Source: Bremia lactucae
Taxonomy: Eukaryota > Oomycota > Peronosporomycetes > Peronosporales > Peronosporaceae
Length of the DNA stretch: 64,000 nucleotides
Direction: 5' to 3'
Assembly (NCBI RefSeq): GCF_004359215.1
Contig: NC_090617.1
Coordinates: 868,745 to 932,744 of the forward strand
In this document: positions 24,801 to 33,974 of the stretch, piece by piece
How the letters are laid out: every line of letters starts with the position of its first letter
Numbering within the stretch: position 1 is the stretch's first letter
Notes under the pieces: model-generated
Told to the model about the DNA's origin: nothing
Databases searched by the model: none
Seen by the model: only the letters and a program-made list of their open reading frames with translations
Made by a program: the position numbers and the translations under genes

Positions 24801-27460
24801 ATGCATTTGCTTGGTTCAATCCATTATCGAAGGAGCGCCATGTTGAGCTCCGTCTTTCACATATAGACGCGCCCAAGACAAAGTCTAAAAAGTACGACAT
24901 TGACTACGTGGGTTTTTTAAGCCCGATTACTATGTGGGTGTCCCACGATGGCGAAAAACAGCATGCAGTCGTCTTAACTGTTCAAGTTGTTGTTGAAGGA
25001 AGCACTCGTGTGATGAAGATTGCTGAGAAGGAGTTGGAGCTTAGCCTTATAGAAAGGCAAGACCCTGACGGCGAAGGTGACCTCCAACAACGACGAATGC
25101 TGTACGCCTCTTCTTTTGACGTCAGATTTGATGGATTTGGTTTATCTGTGCTAGATGGTTTCCCGCAAGAAGTATTTTTCTTGTCAGTAGATGTAATTAA
25201 GGCACAAAAGGCGCCGGCTTCGCTCGAATGGACCTTGTCAGTGTTACATTGCCAAGTGGACAATATGTTGGCGACTGCCAAGTTTCCTGTGATAATGAAC
25301 CCTGTGAATACAGGCTACAGTGATAAGTCAGTTGGCACGGAACCCGAACCACTATTAAAGCTTGTTTTGGATGCTGATCTCGAGGCTCGATCGGGCACGT
25401 ACAAGCTGCTGCAGTTTAGTCTCAATGATCTGGCGGTGAAGGTTGATATCGATTACTTTGTCAATCTTGTAAAACTTCTTGAGCCGTATTTGGTTTCACA
25501 AGCAACGATGGCACATCGCTCAAGATTGACGCTTGAAGGTACACTGAAGCGACGTGCTCCACCTATGCCGAAGATGTTAGTGACTGAAGATGGTGGGATC
25601 CAAACAGATCTAGTATACTTTGACCTTCTACGCATTTCGTCTCTGTCTGTCGATTTGGAGTACTCGATAACGCGCAAGGACATTGTCTCATCGACAGGTG
25701 GCGGTCATTCAATCGTTTTCGGCGGCCTTAGTCAAATTATTGGTCTGATTGGTTCGAACCTGTCTGGCTCGCCAACCTTTAGTTTCAGCGAGATTGTGAT
25801 TGTGCGCTGCTTTACCACAAAGCAACGACTGCAAAGCCAGCTCGTTGCAAACTATGTCCAGCAGGGGGTGTTGCAAGCTTACCGTCTTATTGGCAGTGCA
25901 GACATTATTGGGAACCCAATTGGGCTTGTTGAAGACTTAGGCTCAGGTGTGGTGGAATTTCTAAAGATCACCAAGGGAGAAATTACTGGTGATGCTCAGA
26001 CTCGTGGTGAAGGAGTGAAGGTGTTGGGGAAGACCATTGTAAAGTCGAGTGCATCATCTGTTGCTAAGATAACGGGCTCACTGGACAAGTTTGTGGGCGA
26101 ATTTGCCGATGAAAATCGACAGAATGACGATGACGGATCCATGTCGACAGATAACGCTGGAATCAAGTTTGCAAAGGATCTTGGTCGTGGCTTCACTGGC
26201 ATTTTTACGAAACCTGTCGAAGGCGCGATGAAGGGCGGTGTGACTGGACTCGTGCAAGGCACAGTGCAGGGTATAACCGGCCCCGGTGTCGTCTTGCTAA
26301 AGGGTCTGACGTCAACTTCACATAATTTAGCGCTCGGTGTTCAATCTACAGTTGTCGATCGTTCACCATTTGGCGGTCGGCGCCGCAAGCCAAAAGATGT
26401 GAAGCAGGGCAAGATAATTGCCGAATTTGACGAAAAGCATTACAAGCCGACACTTTTAGAGCTAGAAGTCTTAGGTGCAAACGGATTAGATTCGGATCAG
26501 TCGTGCGACCCGTTGTGTGTTGTGCGTCTTGACGGCAAAGATGTGATGAAAACTGCTGTTATATACAACACGGTAAATCCTGTTTGGCACGAGAAGACCC
26601 AAGTGGCTTTAACTGGCGAAGAAGAAGAAGTGGTGTTTGTCGTGAAGGATTCCTACGGCGGCACAATCGCCAGGACGGTTGGAAAATGCTTTATGAGCAT
26701 GTCAAAACTCCAAGAAGACTTTAAGCCTCCCGAGTACTCTTCGGATTTGGCTGAATGGGTCCACACGCAAGTAAAGCCTGGAAACACTCAAAAAAATGCA
26801 AGTCACGCAATTACCGAGAAAGAATACCCGCTCGTAATGCTCAAAAAGGATCATGCCAAGAAAGTGGCGATGCTTGGTGATGAAAAGCACCAAGTACTTG
26901 TGACAATTTTGTCACTTCAAGAGATGGTCGTAACGAGTTCGACCGGTAGTGGAATGCTTGGACTAGGCAATTTGGGAAGCAGAACGCCCAATATCTCGCC
27001 ATATATTTCAGTGCACGTTGGTAAGAATGGAAATCGGACGAATACGACCAAGATGACGTTCACAAAGAATGCAAACAAGGAGCAAGTAGGCTATGCGTCG
27101 TGGAATGAAAGTTTCACATTCCCATTGACTGCCAAAGAGTTGCGCCGCGGGGGTGCCGACTCGAAATTGGTCGTCTCGTTAAAGGATAAGAGCATGATTG
27201 TCGACACGCGCCTCGGGACATCGACGTTAGATATTGATGCGACCAGGATTAATAATTCGACAATGGAAAAGCTGGAACTAAAGGACCACGCGGGTAAGTC
27301 AGTTGCTTATCTTACGGTAAAAGTGGAAGTCACTGGTTCAGCCACATCGTCGCGGTCGTTTTCGAAAAGTTCTTTTGTGTCTGCTGGAGATAATATGGCT
27401 AACTTTCCACCGGACGCTGTCAAAGCTGGTACCATCCGCTTGTCTTGCGTGTTTAAGTAA
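18842..27460 (+). CDS. VPS13-like bridge-type lipid transfer protein with EF-hands and C2 domains
   Basis: A single 8.6 kb exon, 2872 residues from the ATG at 18842 (the frame is open further upstream, without an earlier ATG). VPS13 proteins form long hydrophobic grooves that move lipids between membranes at contact sites. Order: a hydrophobic N-terminus (residues 1-35, possible membrane segment), a chorein-like beta-rich region, two EF-hands with loops DENKNGSVELAE (from about 884) and DRDGNGYLEFQE (from about 926), an adaptor-binding beta region beginning near 1526 (WELALLPPFVVRNSLPYEIE), and a VPS13 C-terminal domain at about 2335-2450 (LIGSADIIGNPIGLVEDLGS; SSVAKITGSLDKFVGEF). Two C2-like domains follow at about 2536-2626 and 2684-2806 (SCDPLCVVRLDG; YASWNESFTFPL). 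The built-in EF-hands suggest calcium control; this is inferred. Confidence 0.92.
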   Translation: MLGVLAVTLLSVCVSLSLCVVPVLARYTVFPILSSLVHKFAATYLTNSIQVEYTFGSFTARGRRGDDAASELLRGVTISLFFVQLQSDFLKTLAFAKQGLAPVELKSVAIRKIVIHLATSWKVVIKVEGVALDGHIVDPNVEGVFQVEDAAAMKLVEAANWFNLLVTERTMSELRQKQELANSASKTFSFKDRVIQQIAAQVDVHFSNVRIAITGLTPGNAAIDGCDDELDDKGNEDAEVATTSSLPAILNPTCVSLYIKSYELLSNVLHANVQEALQLIMTSEEIVVEHAMSLKGMYVCAGTAVESDDDYVAVKSNEDVLKDDGGINPGETPLLSIRRLDVNVKVPPMPRLLNIVECIAPIPLDYRLAHLEVVSSSINNASITREQIIGVLRDLFVPFSDHQILVKSMRMIEHDEAVLKPISSDDEAFYVVNYEKVNSNKSLSAQEKKDKNEKLQKLEASMTLNKILELRSQVTGLSKFYRRNQAELSFADYAAIVRENAAKPSNVIFRAIQVALRLENISICFAERNIQVGELVLNSFDVNMRMFTIAAGDEKLQLDVDVGLGQATFVVNIGATVLNPLSPTAKLLFTDFSKVAAESDVITLPQMISAQVSQFESGKQDVRASLNNVNLVLSAPALEYFLLYVDRLSTKTTQVLSNIRPETTPIAYTESSPTPVQVAISEMDMVAKEMSMSPFSLLGNMLLSLDLKMNDCRVLLLPTRAFSKQLFTDFNVETWQSESVVDCRVDIPVTLHIHLESSKVKELLELNIHSFSIGAQYLEGAQKLETILAPTSIIFQCVLEQDTNNSSICHQSVMIHMPDVLVAGSDLSLSLLASCGEALGNVQFTTHDQALLRLESRLKQDEIRRQAEVDAVLDRLHRLFNEIDENKNGSVELAELLLLLRRVKVGDTLLESELEYFVRELFKEIDRDGNGYLEFQELRVFLRDDLLLDEGATAAVSTARNGSNSLSGFLNLRGNEYHSFEVISNMCETKITSSEHLAEWIKRPVFQNRFWELFESETRVTIRTLGDQNPLDMQKKLVRLLKNYDAANLIWDALILPAMESNCLDLVAFKWLLQPFTRCGGISEYQSVAKVIAKKKRNGIFSAAYEESAHLVSKLTENVNSVKKQLVFTTDVKMGNVKFVLTDSSLPARFCRGNFVVLDVKISMELSSKEIDEIGPIDWISLATSGNSEWTILFGFKMASSCYSDIANDMENIIEPWEFVAGISSDAEANGFSVLVEAAKRFQINVTPSVLKTYRALMDALDGEAHDNALLKRRDGLQSTAVAKKHKDVNCLVENMTGCSVTLKLSGSDDAIEIEAYSRAETKNGVLIDRKATLEFLSIGEWGTSTSAVELPSFGDVSVSVSTADTNSPSTLFVTVSSRLENPQRQVIVLRSSTYFCNHSSECYEVKYLSLACEDRKSIESPVINVRPNERISLPLSLLMGITEFYARPTNHEHWIVKTSLNNDVLTSTEAIKNLEAHEAERETKKKYRRGGTIVYGETAETCSNIITALTPNIIVRRWHLLSYFEWELALLPPFVVRNSLPYEIEFRFIEYKTSSSRDMKAEYAKVEALLRRENTLDPADRVLSGVIKSGYDAEVSGVSGIYPGYLSVRLVVKKKTSSTDRLLRSSWSMPLLMMIHKGVEQFTTSRESIEADPGLKFNIDRITLPGYPRLVRFSSPYWIVDNTSLEFTFASTEPGAKRNSFKAMELCAPFSYPIMTSIQHDRLSMKPLANLNRRPEAWEALGSMPDAAYKVSAVSEHAIKNAEWSEPINTTAINTMGEIVCGPSVFSVQMKGLYGIFEPGVSLTLSPRYFVQNRLSQKLYIQTFASQDSDPRKVHDMFHKRSVEDVKHLHLALEDGQTTPLYHFGSLKQGQSAQHSQRYVSFSFTDGWGTDADKQNWSFAIPINTAGDLYLQVYSSVRQRHIICQASVQVVDMYVYVILTDVSCAPPYRIENFTPFLVEYAQLGESSIFSGGQKKETATIKSGAWHAFAWFNPLSKERHVELRLSHIDAPKTKSKKYDIDYVGFLSPITMWVSHDGEKQHAVVLTVQVVVEGSTRVMKIAEKELELSLIERQDPDGEGDLQQRRMLYASSFDVRFDGFGLSVLDGFPQEVFFLSVDVIKAQKAPASLEWTLSVLHCQVDNMLATAKFPVIMNPVNTGYSDKSVGTEPEPLLKLVLDADLEARSGTYKLLQFSLNDLAVKVDIDYFVNLVKLLEPYLVSQATMAHRSRLTLEGTLKRRAPPMPKMLVTEDGGIQTDLVYFDLLRISSLSVDLEYSITRKDIVSSTGGGHSIVFGGLSQIIGLIGSNLSGSPTFSFSEIVIVRCFTTKQRLQSQLVANYVQQGVLQAYRLIGSADIIGNPIGLVEDLGSGVVEFLKITKGEITGDAQTRGEGVKVLGKTIVKSSASSVAKITGSLDKFVGEFADENRQNDDDGSMSTDNAGIKFAKDLGRGFTGIFTKPVEGAMKGGVTGLVQGTVQGITGPGVVLLKGLTSTSHNLALGVQSTVVDRSPFGGRRRKPKDVKQGKIIAEFDEKHYKPTLLELEVLGANGLDSDQSCDPLCVVRLDGKDVMKTAVIYNTVNPVWHEKTQVALTGEEEEVVFVVKDSYGGTIARTVGKCFMSMSKLQEDFKPPEYSSDLAEWVHTQVKPGNTQKNASHAITEKEYPLVMLKKDHAKKVAMLGDEKHQVLVTILSLQEMVVTSSTGSGMLGLGNLGSRTPNISPYISVHVGKNGNRTNTTKMTFTKNANKEQVGYASWNESFTFPLTAKELRRGGADSKLVVSLKDKSMIVDTRLGTSTLDIDATRINNSTMEKLELKDHAGKSVAYLTVKVEVTGSATSSRSFSKSSFVSAGDNMANFPPDAVKAGTIRLSCVFK

Positions 27461-27555
27461 AAGTAACAAATAATACTAAGAAACTAGTGCATTTTTTAAT
27501 GGTTAGTAGTAAGTTTCGAATACCTTTTTCATAACCTTACTACTAGTAGTAGCAC

Positions 27556-29495
27556 ATGCGTTTAAATTTTCGTTCTTTTTCCGACATGATGGTTGTTCTG
27601 CTGGTCTTCGTATCGGGGATTGTGCTTCACAAAGCTCTCGCCCAGCTGGACACTCACGAAAGTAGCGCAAGAGTCAACGTATGGGAAAGATCCTTTTCGG
27701 CTTTCAGGGACACTCCTGCTTCGATCGTCGAAAGCATGAGCTTTGAGGTGCTTCAGGTAGAACAAATATATCGACAAGTCTTACGAAATGTTAATCTAAT
27801 TGGACAAGCAAATTAATACTGACGGTAGTACAATTTATTCGGCCGGCCGTATGAAGTGTCCAAGGACGGACAGAGAGAGCGGCTGCTGCGAGTACCGGAA
27901 TCACTGCATCGGATATCCGAAACAATTGACATTGTGACGTTTGCTGAGGCAGATATTCAAACTCAACGCGATGAAATGCTGACCGAATTTCAACAATTTG
28001 GATTTCATTTTTGGACGACGATTTTGCATGACCCAGACCCGTTTACGAGTTTGCTCAATGGAGGAGTGATGGTCGTGTCGAAATGGCCAATCATTCGAGA
28101 AGCGCAACATGTGTACCGCGATGCGTGTCACTACTCGGACTGTTTGGCTGCTAAAGGCGTCAAATATGCGCGAGTATTAAAGACCGTGAACGACACGTCA
28201 AAGGTATTTAATGTATTTGCCACGCATATGCAGGTAAGATCTATTTATTTCATTCTGGCCGAATTCAAACAAAGTGCTGAGGTTTGCATGTTTTTTTTAA
28301 GGCCTGGTCAACCTCAGAAGGTCGATCCGATCGAATCAAGCAAGCCAAACAGGTACAATCGATCAAAATATCGAATTTATGCCAAATTAACGTAACGTTT
28401 TTTTATAAAAAGATGCGGACATTTATCAACAATATTGGCATTCCACACCACGAGGTACGTCGTACCGTTATGATTGTGGCTTTTCTACCGAGAAATAGGA
28501 TCTAAATGGTGCCATCTCTCTCTCTCTCTTCTGTGGTTAAATAGCCATTGCTTTTTGCTGGGGATTTTAATGTCGACAACCACACGTTTCGAGACGAAGT
28601 CGCCCATTTAATCGAGCTCTTACAAGCGCATGAGCCTCATCAAGTCGGCAATCAAATGTTCACAAGCGAGTACGATCCATGAATGTCAAACTGCAGTTGA
28701 CCAATTTGTTTTGAACAGAATGAATTGAATTGTGTTGCAGCCCACACACGAATGTTCTCGTTGGACGTGATGGTGCGGCCATTAGCAACAAATGTTCGAA
28801 GCAATATGTCACGAATTGGGGCCCCCTCAAGGTTTGTGTCGTTTTGTCTCAATAATGAATACTTTGCTCTCATTTGAATCACGTGGTTTCTAAAGGATCA
28901 TGTCTTTTATCCGTCCCTTGCCACACGAACGACTTGTAATCAGCACGTTGCCATGAATACGTCTTGGCGTCGATTTCATCATGAAGTCGACTTAAAGTGC
29001 TACTGTCCGTGCTGTCCGCTTGAGTGGCTAGACTACATCCTATACGGCCAAGGTACAGAGGCATTGATTATCACGACTCGGTATAAACTGCCCTCACACC
29101 TTTCAGTAGCTCCTTATCAACAGCCACGTACCAATCCAACGCTTGCCGCGCACGTAAATCAAGTCAAACACTTTATTGCCGATTGGACCGCGCCTGAAAG
29201 CAATGTCCAAATGGCGCTCATTGACCTCTCGGACCATTACCCCGTGCACAGCACATTTGAATTTTCCGTGACAAGAGGCAATGGAAAAGATTCGGATCCA
29301 ATGACGTATCATCTCGACGGCTGCGCCACGGATGCCGACTGCCACTTTCGAAGCTTTCATTGTTATTGTCATGGACGAGGTTGCTTTTATAAAGGCAAGC
29401 CCACGGATGGATGGCATCTCGACGCGAATCATGGCGTGAATCGCAATTGTTTGTATCAAAAGACATCCTTTCGGTGCCTCTGTGGACCTCTTTAA
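27556..29495 (+). CDS. Secreted sphingomyelinase-like phosphodiesterase (EEP superfamily)
   Basis: Predicted to cleave sphingomyelin or related head groups; substrate not certain. Seven exons: 27556-27756, 27829-28233, 28302-28352, 28413-28454, 28545-28669, 28741-28831 and 28896-29495, all introns GT-AG and 59-90 bp, giving 504 residues. Frames join cleanly: EVLQ to YNLFGRPYEV, THMQ to AWSTSEGRSDRI, then PLLFAGDFNVDN, FTSD to PHTNVLVG, GPLK to DHVFYPS. Motifs of the endonuclease/exonuclease/phosphatase fold are GDFNVDN (metal/catalytic Asp-Asn) and LSDHYPVHSTF (catalytic Asp-His). Residues 1-29 form a signal peptide (VVLLVFVSGIVL). The last 60 residues hold ten cysteines, a likely disulfide-rich tail. 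A TC microsatellite lies in intron 4. It starts 95 bp after the VPS13-like stop. Confidence 0.85.
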
Positions 29496-30858
29496 CTCGT
29501 CTTTTTTTTAAATACGTTTTTCTTAATATGGCAGTACAGTTTTTTTTTCCGTTTTTTATACGACAGTATCAACCTTTTTTTTTTTTTACGCAAAATCTTT
29601 TTTAAACTCATCGGTACAGTTACAAAAGCTTTAATACTGAATCGTACAGGCAGCCGCGACTAAGACGACCATTATGTGGTCATAGCTAATGAAACGAGAA
29701 ATTGCCGCTCTTTTAGCTTCTCTTCCAACGCATTCGATGCCTGTACCTACGACTTGTAATGCAATATATTGCTACGTGGATTAAACGTATGCTTGATACA
29801 CAAAGCAATCTTTTGCGCAGCGCATAAGAACCAGTTCATGATTTTACCAGCAGGCTGAAGGTTATCTCGATAAGTATCAAGCAATAAGATTATTGAGAAC
29901 GCTATCCACTTATTTTATCATGTTAAAACATGATTCGATTCTCAGCGCTTGCACGATCGATAAATGAATGTTGTACGCTGCATTGATTGGTTCTTAAAAA
30001 GAGTGTTGGCAGCCCGAAAACTGAGAAGGTCTGGTAGTTGTGCTGGACGTTGATGGGCTTCAGAACCAGTCCAGCTTTCATCCAGAAACCACCATTCGTA
30101 GAATCCAGGTGGTTGTTCTCTTATGTTGGCACTTAATCTCTGTATAGTTCCTCTCTGAATCGATAGCTAATGGTGACAGCCAAATGTATCCGACACAATA
30201 TTATCGCGTAGGATAGAAAGGATACGTACCTTTTTTTCTGGCCAATAAAAAAAGAGCGTTTGGCAACAATATCAGGCTTACCTTCCAGGTAACATTACCC
30301 GGAAGTTGCAGATAGGCGGATCTTGCGCCAAAATAGGACCTCTCGCCCGCAACGTTTATAAACTATACGGAAAAGTTATTCATTAGATGAAATGCAAATG
30401 ATGCCGACCGATAGGTTCTAAGAAAGTAGCTGCTCTTTCGACAAAGTCGCTCCTGTCGCTGCTTTTTCTACTATAGATAACCCCGCAACTTGTTAAACAA
30501 CGAGCATTTGCCGCAGATTTGATTTTTGTAATGCAAAGTCTTACATCATTGCTTCATACTCACCTCTTCGGTCAGATGCAATATCCAAAAGGTTGCTTCC
30601 TTGCATTGTAGGTCGAGCCCGTACGGTAATTAGCCATTCTGATACCTCGTATGGGGTCTGCATGAAAGCACGGAATTCTTCGCTAATCAGAAGCCTCTTG
30701 GAATCTTAAGTTGCTATAATGCAAATATTTAAGCTGCGATCAGATCGTCACGTCACGTTTTTTCTCGGTGATGTCGCAATGGATCCTTCCCGCATCGGCT
30801 AGGTGTCCAAACTTTCCACCTCAAGCCAGTAGCAGGAGCCTCTCCTTTTGGATATTTT
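29496..30858. other. Intergenic region without a recognised gene
   Basis: Several T-runs at 29500-29600 follow the sphingomyelinase-like gene. On the minus strand 30500-30720 there is a short protein-like stretch (SEEFRAFMQTPYEVSEW) with stops, possibly a transposon relic I cannot name. No RNA gene seen. Confidence 0.4.
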
Positions 30859-30930
30859 ATGCGTTCAAAGTCGCAACTGCGTGGCGAGAGCGAGTTTTTG
30901 CTTTGCCACATTAACTTGAACTCGCTTCAC

Positions 30931-30946
30931 TCTCACTTGTCAGTTT
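30931..30946 (+). promoter_or_regulatory. Possible oomycete initiator (Inr-like)
   Basis: TCTCACTTGTCAGTTT matches 12 of 16 positions of the oomycete initiator GCTCATTYYNCAWTTT and lies 117 bases before the ATG of the effector candidate, a plausible 5' UTR length. Confidence 0.35.
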
Positions 30947-31062
30947 TCCCCACAACCACCAGGTACGATCTCCTCGTTGTGTGGATCATCTATTACGCAC
31001 CTACTCACAGCTGTGACGGTAATTATAGCTTCAAGACACCAAGATATCAAACAGTTTTTAAA

Positions 31063-31902
31063 ATGCTCCGTGTGGTGCTTTTTCTTGTGGCTGCGTGTGC
31101 CAAGACTTCGTACAGCCATACTGCGGCGCTATCCACGCGTAACTCGCAGTACATTGCGTCGAAAGCCAACGAGCATGCTACGATTCCAGAGGACATCAAC
31201 TTAAACCGCAGGCTTCGCGGAGCTGCTGTGATTACAGAGGTAGCCGAGACTCTTGAATCTATGATTGAAGCGTTCAATCCACTACGAACTTTAAAAAGTG
31301 AGGTCAGATCGGAGATGTCATCGAAAACTAAACTCGAACAGGATGCAATGCTTAAAGAACCATCGTTTTATTTCAGAATGTTGAAACCTTTCTCTGAATT
31401 TCGAATTCGCGCATGTTTTGAGGTTTATGAAATCGATACGTTGATTCTGTTTGGTACGTCTCCTCATTTATTGAAACAATATATTCAAAATGGAATACCT
31501 CGAGGTATCCTCCCCGAAAGCGTAACTGTACTTGCAACTACTGGAGAAAAACTGAAGCGGTTTCAAAGGCAGTTCGATATATTTTTTAATCCGCCAACAG
31601 GGTCAAAACCGAGTAAACCCAGTCGCGCTTGGCCTTACGCCCGGGGCCCTCAAGTTCAAGCGAATTTTAAAAAGATCTATAGTTCCGACCATATTAAATT
31701 TTTGGCATACGCCTTTCACCATCTTGATGATGTGAACATCTTGGCGAAATTGTCGTCATCAATTATTTACAGGTTCGTTCTCGACAATTTTAAAGAGTGC
31801 CGAGCTACTATTCGTTATGGAACGGTGGAAGACTGGTACAAACATCCCATGCTGAACAAACTTCTTCGAGTGCATGAGGTCTGTCGAAAGTTCGGAATAT
31901 AG
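31063..31902 (+). CDS. RXLR-type secreted effector candidate
   Basis: 279 residues from the ATG at 31063. The frame is open for 68 codons further upstream, but this Met begins a good signal peptide (MLRVVLFLVAACAKTSYSHT, cleavage near residue 19). The motif RRLR is at residues 49-52, within NLNRRLRGAA, the usual 30-60 residue distance for oomycete RXLR effectors, which are secreted by the pathogen and act in host plant cells. No acidic EER motif follows within 40 residues; only TEVAETLE is seen. The C-terminal part is helix-rich and basic (FYFRMLKPFSEFRIRACFEVYE), with possible WY-like spacing of aromatics that I cannot confirm. No introns. It lies alone between the gene island and the repeats from 32.1 kb, a usual place for effectors. 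Target unknown. Confidence 0.75.
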   Translation: MLRVVLFLVAACAKTSYSHTAALSTRNSQYIASKANEHATIPEDINLNRRLRGAAVITEVAETLESMIEAFNPLRTLKSEVRSEMSSKTKLEQDAMLKEPSFYFRMLKPFSEFRIRACFEVYEIDTLILFGTSPHLLKQYIQNGIPRGILPESVTVLATTGEKLKRFQRQFDIFFNPPTGSKPSKPSRAWPYARGPQVQANFKKIYSSDHIKFLAYAFHHLDDVNILAKLSSSIIYRFVLDNFKECRATIRYGTVEDWYKHPMLNKLLRVHEVCRKFGI

Positions 31903-32181
31903 TGTTGTTTTTAGTGAAAGCAGGTAGTTTCGAAAGTTGCGAAATGCTTTAACACAATATATTACATTCGATGGGTACGATGCCTGACTTGTCAAGATAT
32001 TTATTACTAAGAATCCTAACCGTCTCGCTCTAAAAGAGCATGTATTGAAGGAATTGCCTCAAGGCTAACTTCTCTTTCGATGTAATCGATTTCACCATTT
32101 ACAAGCGTATGCAACTACTCGCTCGTATGATTTTGTGACGTTATAGACGCTTCGCGTCTCTGCTTTCTTGAAGTCCTTCGG
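31903..32181. other. Flank between effector and element H
   Basis: No feature recognised. Positions 32126-32181 also occur as 37738-37793, the start of the duplicated block. Confidence 0.5.
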
Positions 32182-32665
32182 TGTAACGGGGTGTCCCGTG
32201 ACGAATTATTTTCCTATAAGTGGAATAATATATCCTATTTCCTATATGAGGAAATAAATTAAGAAGTACAAAATTATTATCTTTATTAATTTTGACTTGA
32301 TAGTTCCAATAGTATTAAATTGGAAGTATTGACGCAATGTTGATTTACGTTCAAATCACCCAGCCAATCGTTATAAGACACGATTGTGCGGTGCGCAAGT
32401 AGGCGCGATACAAAATTAGTTATTAACATAATAAAGTCAGTAGTAGATAGACGATCGTTATATAGGAATTTAATATTCATACGGTTTTACCTTTGCTCTC
32501 TTCGAAGGCCTTCAAACTAACCTTTGGTAGCTAAGATTACTTAGCTACCTGTAATCTTCCTCTGTACGTCTTCTACGTGGAGTAACCGAGCCACCCCACC
32601 CTCACTGTAATCAGTGTAGGTGATCTAGTATTGTTAATAGTGCTAGCAAAGGGTGCCCCGTTCCA
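32182..32665 (+). repeat. 5' LTR of element H
   Basis: 484 bp, starting TGTAACGGGGTGTCCCGT and ending AGGGTGCCCCGTTCCA. The ends are imperfect inverted repeats (TGTAACGGGG / CCCCGTTCCA). Its core TATTGACGCAAT and CCAATCGTTATAAGACACG recur in all LTRs of this family in the window. Confidence 0.85.
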
Positions 32666-32866
32666 TTCAGGCTACCTTTCTACACAATTACATTCGTGCA
32701 GTTGCACTCGCACGTTCCACCCAACATAGACATGTTGGACAAAGAAGAGGGGAGCTTTCAAGCCCCTCAAGAAGGCTATCGCGCAACGCGTGAAAGGCTT
32801 ATTCATTCGAGTGTTCTTGAATGGAGAGCGATCGAACGGTCGTAGGGCGGACCAGCCGTTGGCGCC

Positions 32867-33850
32867 ATGCTGTTCACTCTGAACACAGATAGACAACATG
32901 CGGCCATAGCCGAGTCAATAGAACACGACCTCGACGGGGCTCAAGAGAAAGTAGACTTGCTTCACCAACAAGGCTCTCAACACGCGGCTGTGTTGAGAGA
33001 AGAGGGTGCTCAACAATTAGAACTGTTGAGACAGTGGTATTTACATGCTGCTAGCGAGCGCGACCCGAAAGCTTAAAAAATAAAAAATTAAGGCAGTCGA
33101 AGGCGACTCCCTTTTAGGATGGTTCGTCGAGTAAGACGAAGCCACTTAAGCTCGGCGTATATGTGATGATGTGACAAAAGTGATATTTGGCAAGTCCAAC
33201 TTAGCCAGACGTGCCAAATCTTGGGCCTCGGTACTCGTGCTTCACATCCCATTAGGTTTTGGTTGTATGAGGTCTTTAAGACCCGGCTCAGGCAAGCATT
33301 CGTGCCACGACGAGCCAAAGTCAGGGCTCGAGCTGTGCTCCTGGATTTAAAGCAGGGCACGCGCGACCTTCACGCTTATGCCCAGCATATTCGATGTCTG
33401 GTCAGTGTATTTGTGAATCATCTCTTGTAGACGATCCTGTCAAGACACACCTGTTCCGGCTTGAATTAGAGTAGCTTGACCAAGCGATCTCCATAGCATA
33501 TAAGGACTTCAGTCTTAACAGGCTTTTGTTCTCTCGAGGCTTATTGTTCTCCGAGACTACAAGAAAACGGGGTCCAGAATCTATGGACCTCTCGTACGTA
33601 GAGAGCGAGAAACCTCGCTCATCAAGTCACACACGATTGCAAAAAATGCAACTGCTGTAAAAAACTGGATTACTACGTCTATGAATGTAGTGCCTCACCT
33701 CCAGTGCCAACAAACAGTGAGCGAAACACACGACCTCCCGCTAGGGTAAGTGGAGGACACGGATCCGACGCTGTTGCGAAATCGCAGCGGCGAGGCGGAT
33801 CGTCAAAAAACGGTCTGGGTGAGTAGGTGCGGAGCACCCTTCTGATCCAG
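32867..33850 (+). pseudogene. gag, element H
   Basis: Begins at 32867 with a 69-codon frame holding helix-forming VDLLHQQGSQHAAVLREEG; the same start occurs in element C2 (58985-59173). 33221-33430 continues gag (KTRLRQAFVPRRAKVRARAVL). 33600-33850 corresponds to the nucleocapsid-like part, with the zinc knuckle decayed. Several stops. Confidence 0.65.
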
Positions 33851-33974
33851 CAACGTCAAAAGATTTTGCAGGCCTTTTAACGAAAGTTACTCCTCGCACA
33901 CAAGCATTGTGTGTAACTGCCCCAGGTGATGAGGCTAACCTCATCACCTTGAAAATACAGTGTCAAAAGAAATT

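Noticed and set aside
28510..28532. TC-rich tract as a regulatory site
   Set aside because: It is a simple dinucleotide repeat inside intron 4 of the phosphodiesterase gene, next to the splice acceptor region.
30859..31062. N-terminal extension of the effector candidate
   Set aside because: The 68 extra residues would bury the signal peptide; the Inr-like element also falls inside this stretch.
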